Source: Loktanella sp. M215 (GTDB lineage: Bacteria > Pseudomonadota > Alphaproteobacteria > Rhodobacterales > Rhodobacteraceae). Taken from it: 64,000 nt of DNA. A program made the translations under genes and the position numbers. A model generated the notes under the pieces. The model worked only from the letters and a program-made list of their open reading frames with translations. It did no database searches and was not told where the DNA came from. The stretch lies in contig NZ_WMEA01000001.1 of NCBI RefSeq assembly GCF_021735925.1, positions 747,001 to 811,000 of the forward strand. The letters run 5' to 3'. Positions 45,630 through 53,017 of the stretch are shown here, piece by piece. Position 1 is the stretch's first letter. Each line of letters begins with the position of its first letter.

Positions 45630-46682
45630 ATGAACACCCTGCGCCATAAGACGTTCGCACCACAGCCTTGCCTCAGCGAGACTCGTCACAACGGCCCGCT
45701 GCCGGCCCGGGTGCTGGATCACATCCACACGCATACCGTTGAAAACGGCCTGTCGGTCACGCGCGTCTCAAACGGCATCGACGTGGTGCACGGCGCAGCC
45801 AGCGTGGCGATCAGGGTCGCGGGCGACACCTTCAGCGTCAGGATCGAGGCCCCGACAGAGGTCCAGCTGCATCAGGCGCGGGACAGCGTCATCTATCTGC
45901 TGGACCAAGTCATGCCACAGATCGGGGCGCGCCTGGCATGGACAGGCACCGCCACCGCGCGCAACCGGCCACCGAACTTTCATGTGGGAACGGTCTGCGG
46001 CGTGGAACAGGTCAGCGCCAACTTTCTGCGGGTCCACATGGCCTGCGACGACGTCGCGGCCCTCTGCGTAGGTGGCATGCACTTTTCCCTGCTGCTGCCA
46101 CCGGCAGGGCGCGCCCCGGTCTGGCCGGTCCTGAACGACCGGATGCGCACGGTCTGGCCCGCGGATGCGGATAGGCTGCACCGCGCGGCCTATACCTTCA
46201 CCAGCCTCGACCCCGCGCAAGGCCGCTTCGCCTTCGACATCTTCGCCCACACCGGCGGCCGGACGACCGACTGGGTGCGGCACATCACCGGCGGCGACAT
46301 CGTCGGCATCATGGGCCCCGGCAGCGGCGATTTCCCCGTCACTGATAATCTGCTGATCGCCGGTGACGAAACCGCCCTGCCCGCGATCCGCCGCATTCTG
46401 GAACACGCACCGCCCACAAGGGCCGGACGTGCGCTGATCGAGGTCGGCAATCCCGCCGATATCGTCCCCATCACCGTCCCGCCGCTGATGACGCTGGACT
46501 GGATTCTGCGCGGCAGGGATCAGGACCTCTGCACACATCTGCTGACCGTCCACCACCTGCCGCCAGACACCTTCGTCTGGGTTGCCGCCGAACAGGCGAC
46601 GATCCGGCAGGTCAAGGCGCATTTCAGGACGCTGGGACTGGCCCGCGACCAAAGCTATCTGTCCTACTACTGGACGCGGTGA
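45630..46682 (+). CDS. Siderophore-interacting protein (ferric-siderophore reductase) with N-terminal DUF2218
   Basis: This 350-residue cytoplasmic protein has two parts. Residues 20-110 form a DUF2218-like domain (VLDHIHTHTVENGLSVTRVS, VQLHQARDSVIYLLDQV). Residues 120-350 form the SIP/ViuB flavoreductase: FAD site with RAAYTFTSLDPAQGRFAFDI, the HTGGRTTDWVRHITGGDIVG segment, and the NAD(P) region LLIAGDETALPAIRRILEHA ending QSYLSYYWTR. SIPs release iron by reducing Fe(III)-siderophore with NAD(P)H. It follows the ABC gene closely and ends 9 bases from the convergent tonB gene, inside a complete siderophore-uptake locus. Confidence 0.92.
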   Translation: MNTLRHKTFAPQPCLSETRHNGPLPARVLDHIHTHTVENGLSVTRVSNGIDVVHGAASVAIRVAGDTFSVRIEAPTEVQLHQARDSVIYLLDQVMPQIGARLAWTGTATARNRPPNFHVGTVCGVEQVSANFLRVHMACDDVAALCVGGMHFSLLLPPAGRAPVWPVLNDRMRTVWPADADRLHRAAYTFTSLDPAQGRFAFDIFAHTGGRTTDWVRHITGGDIVGIMGPGSGDFPVTDNLLIAGDETALPAIRRILEHAPPTRAGRALIEVGNPADIVPITVPPLMTLDWILRGRDQDLCTHLLTVHHLPPDTFVWVAAEQATIRQVKAHFRTLGLARDQSYLSYYWTR

Positions 46683-46691
46683 TCCGCGTCC

Positions 46692-47579
46692 TCAGCGGCT
46701 GAAGGCCATCGGCAGGGTAAAGCTGTGCGGTCCCGCACCAAGGGTTGCGGGGGCTGCCGGAAAGCGTCCCGCCCGCTGCACGGCCGACAGGGCGGCCTGA
46801 TCCAGCGCGGCGTTGCCCGATGACGCGGCGACTCCCAGGGCCTGCAACCGCCCGTCGGACCCGACGCGGATCGCGACCTGCACGGTGCCCACCGCTCCGC
46901 CTGCGGCCCGGGGATAGGCCTTGCGCCGTTCGATCCGCGACCGGATCAGCCCGCCCCAGTCGGCCATCAGGCTCTGCCGCTGTGCCGCACTGGCGGTCGC
47001 CGCCCGGCTGTTGCCGGACGCGCCCCCATTGGCACCGCCCCCTTGCCCCGCCGCCCGTTGCGTCGGCGCGGAGGTAGAAGGCGCGGCCTGCTGAACCGGG
47101 TCAGGGGCCGTCTCGCGCCGCGGCTTTGGTTCAGGCGGCGGCGACCGACGCGCGGGCCGTTCGACCGGGCGAGACGTCGTCTGCGGTGCGTAGGTCGGCA
47201 CAGCCGCGACAACCTCCGGCACAGGCTCCGGGGCTTCTGGGGCCATCGGCAGCGCCGGGCTGTCGGGACTGGGCGCCGTCAGCGCCGGCAGACGGACCTT
47301 CGGCGGGGCCTGCTCTGTCACGGGCAACGGGGCGGACACGGGCGGCGTCGCGTCCGGCATCTGCGGTGGCACCACCGCAGTCACCTCCGGCGGGCGATCC
47401 CAGTCGGCAACCATGTCGGTGACGGTGCCATCGGCGGCCTCCAGCGACACCATCGCCGTGCCACCGTCACCGCTGGCGACAGCACCCGCCTGCGGATCCG
47501 ACTGGAACGCCACCAGCGCCACGACATGCAGGCCCAGCGCCAAAGCACCGAAACCGATCGGTTCGGCCCAGCCTTTCAT
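46692..47579 (-). CDS. tonB: TonB energy-transducing protein
   Basis: This 295-residue periplasm-spanning protein has an N-terminal membrane anchor (WAEPIGFGALALGLHVVALV), a long Pro-rich rigid region (about 60-180: many Pro with Glu, then Arg/Lys), a Gly/Ser/Asn spacer, and the C-terminal TonB fold (IRSRIERRKAYPRAAGGAVG followed by TVQVAIRVGSDGRL, ending SFTLPMAFSR). The characteristic YP after the RRKA segment is present. It links ExbB-ExbD to the TonB-dependent receptor encoded by the same transcript. Its start overlaps the exbD stop (ATGA). Confidence 0.92.
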   Translation of the reverse strand: MKGWAEPIGFGALALGLHVVALVAFQSDPQAGAVASGDGGTAMVSLEAADGTVTDMVADWDRPPEVTAVVPPQMPDATPPVSAPLPVTEQAPPKVRLPALTAPSPDSPALPMAPEAPEPVPEVVAAVPTYAPQTTSRPVERPARRSPPPEPKPRRETAPDPVQQAAPSTSAPTQRAAGQGGGANGGASGNSRAATASAAQRQSLMADWGGLIRSRIERRKAYPRAAGGAVGTVQVAIRVGSDGRLQALGVAASSGNAALDQAALSAVQRAGRFPAAPATLGAGPHSFTLPMAFSR

Positions 47580-47959
47580 GGCGCCCCCGTCACAAGCGTG
47601 ATGTCCGTGAAGCCCGCACCGGCCAGCCGCGGCAAAAGTGCCGCAACCGTCGTCGCAGGCACCGCCGCATCGGCCTTGATGACCAACGCAGGCGCCGTCG
47701 CGGCTGCCGCGAACAGCGCCCGCAGGGCCACATCGCCCCGCGCCGCGTCATGGGCAAGGGTGCCATTGGCCCCGATATAGAGCGTCACTTCGCCGTCGCT
47801 GGGATCCTCAAGTGCGGCTGTCGGCGGCGTGACCTCCAGCGGGTCGGAGGGCGAGATCTGCGCGGTCATCAAAAAGAAGATCAGCAGCAGGAACACGACG
47901 TTGATCATCGGCACGATGCTTTCGGGCGGTTTGCGCCGGGCGGGCGCGTCGAAATTCAT
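47576..47959 (-). CDS. exbD: ExbD-family biopolymer transport protein (copy 2)
   Basis: This 127-residue single-helix protein has the key Asp-containing anchor region RKPPESIVPMINVVFLLLIF, where the usual charged Asp of the helix (PLIDVVFLLLIFF in most ExbD) is replaced by Asn, followed by a periplasmic domain. The preceding copy in the operon keeps the Asp (MIDVVFLLL). The two differ throughout and may form a heteromeric stator. Overlaps on both sides (ATGA) show tight coupling with tonB and the other exbD. Confidence 0.88.
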   Translation of the reverse strand: MNFDAPARRKPPESIVPMINVVFLLLIFFLMTAQISPSDPLEVTPPTAALEDPSDGEVTLYIGANGTLAHDAARGDVALRALFAAAATAPALVIKADAAVPATTVAALLPRLAGAGFTDITLVTGAP

Positions 47960-48339
47960 GGCGCTTCCACCATCACCACGCGGCGGAACCCTGCGGCGTT
48001 CAGCGCCAGCATCACGTCGACCACCCGCTGTAGGTCTGTCGCCGCAGTAGGACGCAGGATGATCATGTCGGTCGGGGCGTCCGTCATGCGCTGCAGGCGC
48101 GCGACCATTGCCGCGGGCGTGACTGCGACCCCGTTCAGCGACAGCCCGTCCGGTGCCACGTCCACCAGCCGCGGTGGACCGGCGTAGGCCGCACCGGACC
48201 CGGCGGCGATCAGCGGCAGGGACGTCTCCAGCCCGAACCGGGCGGCCAGCATGAAGAACACCAGCAGCAAAAAGACGACGTCGATCATCGGCGTCAGGCT
48301 CGGCTTGCGCCGCGTGCGGGGGACATCAAAGGTGAACAT
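47956..48339 (-). CDS. exbD: ExbD-family biopolymer transport protein (copy 1)
   Basis: This 127-residue protein has a short N-terminus with basic residues (PRTRRKPSLTP) and a single transmembrane helix MIDVVFLLLVFFMLAARFGL that carries the protonatable Asp essential for proton-driven TonB energisation. The periplasmic domain contains LSLNGVAVTPAAMVARLQRM and IILRPTAATDLQRVVDVMLA. It starts directly after exbB and overlaps the second exbD gene by 4 bases. Confidence 0.92.
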   Translation of the reverse strand: MFTFDVPRTRRKPSLTPMIDVVFLLLVFFMLAARFGLETSLPLIAAGSGAAYAGPPRLVDVAPDGLSLNGVAVTPAAMVARLQRMTDAPTDMIILRPTAATDLQRVVDVMLALNAAGFRRVVMVEAP

Positions 48340-49005
48340 TCACGCCCCCGGACCTGCGGTCGTGACGCGCTTGCGCAGGAATATCCGTGTCGCCGTATCC
48401 TCCATGTCGAACCGCAGGCGGTCGACGACGCTTTCAAACCAGGTCAACGCGACGGACGCCGGAATGGCGACGGCCATGCCCGCTGCGGTGGTCAAAAGCG
48501 CCTCCCAGATGCCGCCCGCCAGCGCTGCGGGATCGGCGCGCACCCCGGTCTGCTGCAGCGCCTGAAACGCACCGATCATGCCCAGCACCGTGCCCAGCAG
48601 ACCCAGCAGCGGCGCGATGGTCGCGATCAGTTCCAGCCCGCGCAATCCGCTGCGGGCCTCTTCCAATGCGCCGCAGGCCACGCGGGCAGTTTCCTCCCGC
48701 GCGGCCGGATCGTCGATGTCCGGGTCTGCCCGCCCCCGCATGGCGGCCAGGGCCACTCTGGCCCGCAGGGTGTCCGACGCCTGCAGCAGCGCGATGGCCT
48801 CTCGGTCGCCTTGCCCCGCCTGCCACAGATCCACGGCGCGACGCGTCCCGGTGCCCGACCAGGCCCCCAGCCGCACAAGGCGGTAGACCTTCCACAGAAT
48901 GATGGCGAGGGTCACGACGGACAGCGCCGCAATCACGACGATGGCGATCCCGCCAAGCGCCATCAGGTCTTGCAGCTTGCCCAGCATCAGGTCGAACGTG
49001 GTCAT
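48340..49005 (-). CDS. exbB: ExbB-family proton channel protein
   Basis: This 221-residue inner-membrane protein has three helices: GGIAIVVIAALSVVTLAIIL near the N-terminus and, after a long cytoplasmic loop, LELIATIAPLLGLLGTVLGM and ALLTTAAGMAVAIPASVALT. The conserved APLLGLLGTVxGM motif and the Thr/Ala-rich third helix identify ExbB/TolQ/MotA proteins. Because it lies beside tonB and exbD, ExbB is the specific call. ATG 49005 is the natural start (MTTFDLMLGKL); the open frame upstream adds a Lys/Arg-rich segment not seen in the family. It is 103 bases after the ATPase gene; a small GGGCC-GGCCC hairpin lies in that gap. Confidence 0.92.
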   Translation of the reverse strand: MTTFDLMLGKLQDLMALGGIAIVVIAALSVVTLAIILWKVYRLVRLGAWSGTGTRRAVDLWQAGQGDREAIALLQASDTLRARVALAAMRGRADPDIDDPAAREETARVACGALEEARSGLRGLELIATIAPLLGLLGTVLGMIGAFQALQQTGVRADPAALAGGIWEALLTTAAGMAVAIPASVALTWFESVVDRLRFDMEDTATRIFLRKRVTTAGPGA

Positions 49006-49108
49006 GTCAGTCTTGCCTTTGTGTTGTCGGACGGGCCGTGGCCCGGCCTGTCGGTTCGGTGTGTATCGCAGTTTATTGCGCCGCAAGGGGGCAAGGCGCT
49101 TCGGCACC

Positions 49109-49924
49109 TCATGAGGCGTGCCGCTTTTGCGCCGGGTCGTGGCGACTGTGGGGCAGCATCATCGGCCGGCCAGAGGCTGGATCGATCATAATCCGGCAGT
49201 CGAGGCCGAAGACGCTTTGCACCATCCCGGCGGTCAGGACATCTGCTGGCGGCCCTGCCGCGTGCAGCTGTCCCTGCGCCAGTGCCACGATCCAATCGGC
49301 ATAGCGCGCCGCCAGATTCAGGTCGTGCAGCACCATGACGATCGTCGTGCCGTCGGCGCGGTTAAGGTCGACCAGCAGGTCCAGCACCTCGATCTGGTGC
49401 GCGATATCAAGGAACGTCGTCGGCTCGTCCAGCAGCAGCACCTCTGTCTGCTGGGCCAGTGCCATCGCGATCCAGACCCGCTGCCGCTGCCCGCCGGACA
49501 GCGCGTCAATCTCGCGCGCGGCCAGATCGGCGGTACCCGTCGCCTCCAACGCGCGGGCGACGGCGGCGTCATCGGCCGCCGTCCAGCGCGACAGCATCCC
49601 GTGATGCGGATGGCGACCCCGGCTGACAAGGTCGGCCACGGTGATCCCGTCGGGGGCCGTGGGCTGTTGCGGCAGCAGACCCAAACGCTGCGCCAGCGCG
49701 CGCGGCGCCATGCGGTGAATCGACCTGCCGTCCAGCAGCACCTCTCCGCCGGACGGCATCAGCAGCCGCGACATCGCACGCAGCAGGGTCGACTTGCCGC
49801 AGGCGTTGGCCCCGACGATGGCCGTGATCCGACCCTTCGGCACGCTCAGCTCAAGGCCCCGCAACACGGTGCGGTCGCCGTAACCTGCGTCGAGGTTTCT
49901 GGCCACGAGTGAAGGTTGGGTCAT
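49109..49924 (-). CDS. Iron-siderophore ABC transporter ATPase (FecE/FhuC type)
   Basis: This 271-residue ATPase of the B12/siderophore importer family has Walker A IVGANACGKSTLLRAMSRLL, Q-loop LGLLPQQPTAPDGITVADLV, the family hallmark SRGRHPHHG, signature LSGGQRQRVWIAMALAQQ, Walker B VLLLDEPTTFLDIAHQIEVL and H-loop VLHDLNLAARYAD. The start overlaps the upstream permease stop (ATGA); the open frame running far upstream is the permease region out of frame. It powers the two FecCD-type permeases. Confidence 0.95.
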   Translation of the reverse strand: MTQPSLVARNLDAGYGDRTVLRGLELSVPKGRITAIVGANACGKSTLLRAMSRLLMPSGGEVLLDGRSIHRMAPRALAQRLGLLPQQPTAPDGITVADLVSRGRHPHHGMLSRWTAADDAAVARALEATGTADLAAREIDALSGGQRQRVWIAMALAQQTEVLLLDEPTTFLDIAHQIEVLDLLVDLNRADGTTIVMVLHDLNLAARYADWIVALAQGQLHAAGPPADVLTAGMVQSVFGLDCRIMIDPASGRPMMLPHSRHDPAQKRHAS

Positions 49925-50961
49925 GAGACGCGTCCTGTCCGGTTCATCCGGACGATCATGTAAAGCAGATATGGCCCGCCAAGCGCGCCGGTCACGACGC
50001 CTGCGGGATAGCGGTAGGGCAGCAGGAACTGCCCGACGTAATCCCCGCCCAGCACCAGCACGGCGCCGACCAGTGCGGCAAGGATCAGCACCGGGCGTCC
50101 CGGCCCCACCAGACGCGCGGCGATCGGACCGGCCAGAAAGGACACGAAGGCGACAGGACCGACCGCCGCCGTGGCGACCGAAATCAGCCCGACGATCCCA
50201 AGGATCACGCAAAGCCGCACCCTGCCCAGCCGCACGCCAAGGGCTGCGGCCTTGTCGTCGCCCAGCGCAATCGCCCCAAGATCGCGCGACTGGCCCAGCA
50301 GCAGCCCGCCAAACACCAGCAGCGACAGGATCAGCGGCACGGCCTGTCCCAGCTGCACGCCGTTCACACTGCCGGTCAGCCAGCGCAGCGCCTCTTGCAG
50401 GCGAAACGCCGGGGCCTGCAACAGGACACAGGCGGTCACGCTGCTCAGCATGGCCGAAATGCCAATGCCGATCAGGATCAGCCGGGCACCGGCCAGCCCG
50501 TCGCGCCAGGCCAGGGTGTAGATCAACAGCGCCGTGCCAAGGCCGCCCGCGATGGACAGGACCGACACCGCCACGCCCGTCCACTGCAAGACGACGATGG
50601 CAAAGACTGCGGCGGCACCGCTGCCGGCGGTGATGCCGATGATGTCGGGACTGGCCAGCGGGTTGCGCAACAGCGACTGGCAGGCAGCGCCGCCCAGACC
50701 AAAGCTCAGCCCCGCCAGCACGGCCATGACCATGCGCGGCAGGCGCAGGGTGCCGACGGTAAAGCTTGCCCCCGGCACATCCTGCCCGGCCAGAACGCGC
50801 AGGACATCGGGCAAAGGCGTGACCGACTGGCCGACCATCAGGCTCAGCAGCGCGCCTGCGATCAGCAACAGCGGCAGAATCGCCACGACCCGCCGCCCTC
50901 GCTGACGGTGCGCGCGTCGCAATTGCGCCAGAAGGGGCAAAGTTGCGGACACCACCGTCAC
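49921..50961 (-). CDS. Iron-siderophore ABC transporter permease (FecCD family, second)
   Basis: This 346-residue, about ten-helix permease has family motifs LRLPRMVMAVLAGLSFGLGG followed by AACQSLLRNPLASPDIIGIT, GARLILIGIGISAMLSS and the C-terminal VAFVSFLAGPIAARLVGPGR. It overlaps the other permease gene by ATGA and probably forms a heterodimer with it. A basic N-terminal extension (LRRAHRQRGRR) precedes helix 1. Confidence 0.95.
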   Translation of the reverse strand: MTVVSATLPLLAQLRRAHRQRGRRVVAILPLLLIAGALLSLMVGQSVTPLPDVLRVLAGQDVPGASFTVGTLRLPRMVMAVLAGLSFGLGGAACQSLLRNPLASPDIIGITAGSGAAAVFAIVVLQWTGVAVSVLSIAGGLGTALLIYTLAWRDGLAGARLILIGIGISAMLSSVTACVLLQAPAFRLQEALRWLTGSVNGVQLGQAVPLILSLLVFGGLLLGQSRDLGAIALGDDKAAALGVRLGRVRLCVILGIVGLISVATAAVGPVAFVSFLAGPIAARLVGPGRPVLILAALVGAVLVLGGDYVGQFLLPYRYPAGVVTGALGGPYLLYMIVRMNRTGRVS

Positions 50962-51977
50962 AGGTCACGCACCTTGCGCCGCCGGACGATCCCGATGAAG
51001 ACCGGCGCGCCGATGAAGGCGGTGATGATGCTGACATCGACCTCGGCCGGGCGGGCGATGACACGGCCCACGACGTCCGCCCCGATCAACAAGGTTGCGC
51101 CGGTCAGGGCGCAGAACGGCAACAGCCAGCGGTGATCGACACCGACCAGCAGACGGCACAGGTGCGGCACGACCAGCCCGACAAATCCGATGGGGCCGCA
51201 GATCGCCGTCGTCACACCGCACAGCATGACAGCGCAGACCAGCGCCGCAGCGCGCGCGACAGGCACGCGGACGCCAAAGGCGGCGGCGGTGTCATCCCCC
51301 AGCGCCAGCATGTTCAACGCCCGCGCGGACAGCAGGCCGACGCCCAGACCTACCACCACAAAGGGCAACATCGGCGCAATCCCCGCCACGGTCGCCCCTC
51401 CGACGCCGCCGACCTGCCACGCCTGCACCGATCCCGCGATATCGTTGCGCCCCAGCACCAGCGCCAGTACGAGCGATCCTGATGTGATAGAGGTCGCAGC
51501 CCCGGCCAGTGTCAGCTTCACCGGCGTAGGCCCGCCCCGGCCCAGCGACCCCACGACGAAGACAAAGCAGGACGCGGCCCCGGCCCCCAGAATGCCGGTC
51601 CAGATATAGGCGTCCACCGTATCGATCCCGAACCAGGCGATGCCGATCACCACGGCGAGGGCCGCGCCACCGTTCACGCCCAACAGGCCAGGGTCCGCCA
51701 GCGGATTGCGCGTCACACCCTGCATCACCGCACCCGCCACGCCCAGCGCCGCGCCCGCCAGTCCCGCCAGCGCCGTGCGTGGCAGGCGCAGGGCAACGGC
51801 GGCCTGACCGATGGTCTCGGTGCGACCGCTCAGGGCCGCGCCGATATCCGCCCAGCCCACGGCCCGCGTGCCGATCGTCACCGACGCCACCGCGGCCAGA
51901 CACAGCGCCACCAGCGTCAGCATCAGCCAGCCGGGCCGCCCGATCCGCGGCCCTTGCAGATGCAGCCGCGCCGTCAT
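50958..51977 (-). CDS. Iron-siderophore ABC transporter permease (FecCD family, first)
   Basis: This 339-residue permease has LRLPRTALAGLAGAALGVAG followed by AVMQGVTRNPLADPGLLGVN, LTLAGAATSITSGSLVLALV and GPIGFVGLVVPHLCRLLVGV, all characteristic of the BtuC/FecCD family. ATG 51977 overlaps the stop of the binding-protein gene (ATGA) and gives the expected length, so the longer frame starting at 52031 is not used. Confidence 0.95.
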   Translation of the reverse strand: MTARLHLQGPRIGRPGWLMLTLVALCLAAVASVTIGTRAVGWADIGAALSGRTETIGQAAVALRLPRTALAGLAGAALGVAGAVMQGVTRNPLADPGLLGVNGGAALAVVIGIAWFGIDTVDAYIWTGILGAGAASCFVFVVGSLGRGGPTPVKLTLAGAATSITSGSLVLALVLGRNDIAGSVQAWQVGGVGGATVAGIAPMLPFVVVGLGVGLLSARALNMLALGDDTAAAFGVRVPVARAAALVCAVMLCGVTTAICGPIGFVGLVVPHLCRLLVGVDHRWLLPFCALTGATLLIGADVVGRVIARPAEVDVSIITAFIGAPVFIGIVRRRKVRDL

Positions 51978-52963
51978 TCCAAGCGGCCGGCCGCGTCGGC
52001 CAGCAAGGCCAGGTAATCGTCCAAGACCCATGGGATCGACAGCGGCGTCGGATTGGCCGCCGTCCCAAGGGCGTCATTGCCCAGCAGCACCACCGACCCG
52101 GTTTGCACCGCCGCCATCCGCGCGGCGAGCGGGTTCTCGGCCATCGCCTTGCGCAGCGCCTCCGTACCGTAGGTCACGACGATATCCGCATCCGCGAAAT
52201 CGTCGATCCGCTCCGCGCTCACCTGCGCCGAAAATCGCCCGTCGGCAGAGGCCGCCCGCACACGCGCGGGCGACGACAGGCCCAGATCGTCAAAGAACCG
52301 GACCCGCGTGTCGTTGGCGGTGTAGAAAGACAACCTGCTCAGGTCGCGCGCATCAAGATGAGTGATGAACATCGCCGTCTTGCCCGCAAGCACCGGATAT
52401 TCCGCGACGGCCTGCGCAATGTCGTCTTCAAGGTCCGCAATCAGGTCCTCTCCCGCGTCCACCATGCCCATGCCCGCGCTGTTCAGACGGATCATCTCGC
52501 GCCAGTCCGCGGCCCAGGGCTGGTCCGGGTAGGCCACGACCGGGGCGATCTGGCGCAGCGTGTCATAGTCCGCCTGGCTAAGGCCGGAATAGGCGGCTAG
52601 GATCACGTCGGGCTGCACGGCGGCGACGCCCTCGAAATCGATGCCGTCCCCTTCATCGAACAGCGGCGGCGTCGCGGCGCCCAGTGCGGTCAGCCGCGCG
52701 GCGACCCAGGGCAACAGCCCGTCGCCGTCATCGTCCCCGAAATTCGCCCGGGCAAAGCCGACGGGCACGACGCCCAGCGCCAAAGGCACGTCCTGATTGC
52801 CCCAGGACACGGTGGCGACCCGTTCGGGCTTTGCCGCGATCGTCGTGGTCCCGAAGGCATGGGTGATGGTCAGGGGATACTCCTGCGCCAGTGCCCCTTG
52901 GGCCGCCAGCAACAGGCCTGCGGCAAGTGTCACGCCAAGGCCGCAGCGTATCAAAGTCAACAT
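51974..52963 (-). CDS. Iron-siderophore periplasmic binding protein (FepB/FecB type)
   Basis: This is a cluster A-II/class III binding protein of about 330 residues. The signal peptide is MLTLIRCGLGVTLAAGLLLA with cleavage near ALA-QEYPL. The mature start ITHAFGTTTIAAKPERVATV matches the family, with the Glu salt-bridge partners of the permeases around AGKTAMFITHLDARDLSRLS and other lobes. Three in-frame ATGs are possible (53017, directly after the receptor stop; 52981; 52963); 52963 gives the cleanest signal peptide, while 53017 would be translationally coupled. The ligand is a ferric siderophore by context. Confidence 0.9.
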   Translation of the reverse strand: MLTLIRCGLGVTLAAGLLLAAQGALAQEYPLTITHAFGTTTIAAKPERVATVSWGNQDVPLALGVVPVGFARANFGDDDGDGLLPWVAARLTALGAATPPLFDEGDGIDFEGVAAVQPDVILAAYSGLSQADYDTLRQIAPVVAYPDQPWAADWREMIRLNSAGMGMVDAGEDLIADLEDDIAQAVAEYPVLAGKTAMFITHLDARDLSRLSFYTANDTRVRFFDDLGLSSPARVRAASADGRFSAQVSAERIDDFADADIVVTYGTEALRKAMAENPLAARMAAVQTGSVVLLGNDALGTAANPTPLSIPWVLDDYLALLADAAGRLE

Positions 52964-53017
52964 CGGACAGATCCAGTTCATGTCGTGAGGGGTACTGCGC
53001 AGCGGGTGCAGCCCCAT

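Noticed and set aside
49925..51064. N-terminal extension of the FecE-type ATPase frame
   Set aside because: The sequence belongs to the permease gene in another frame; the ATPase starts at 49924 by ATGA overlap.
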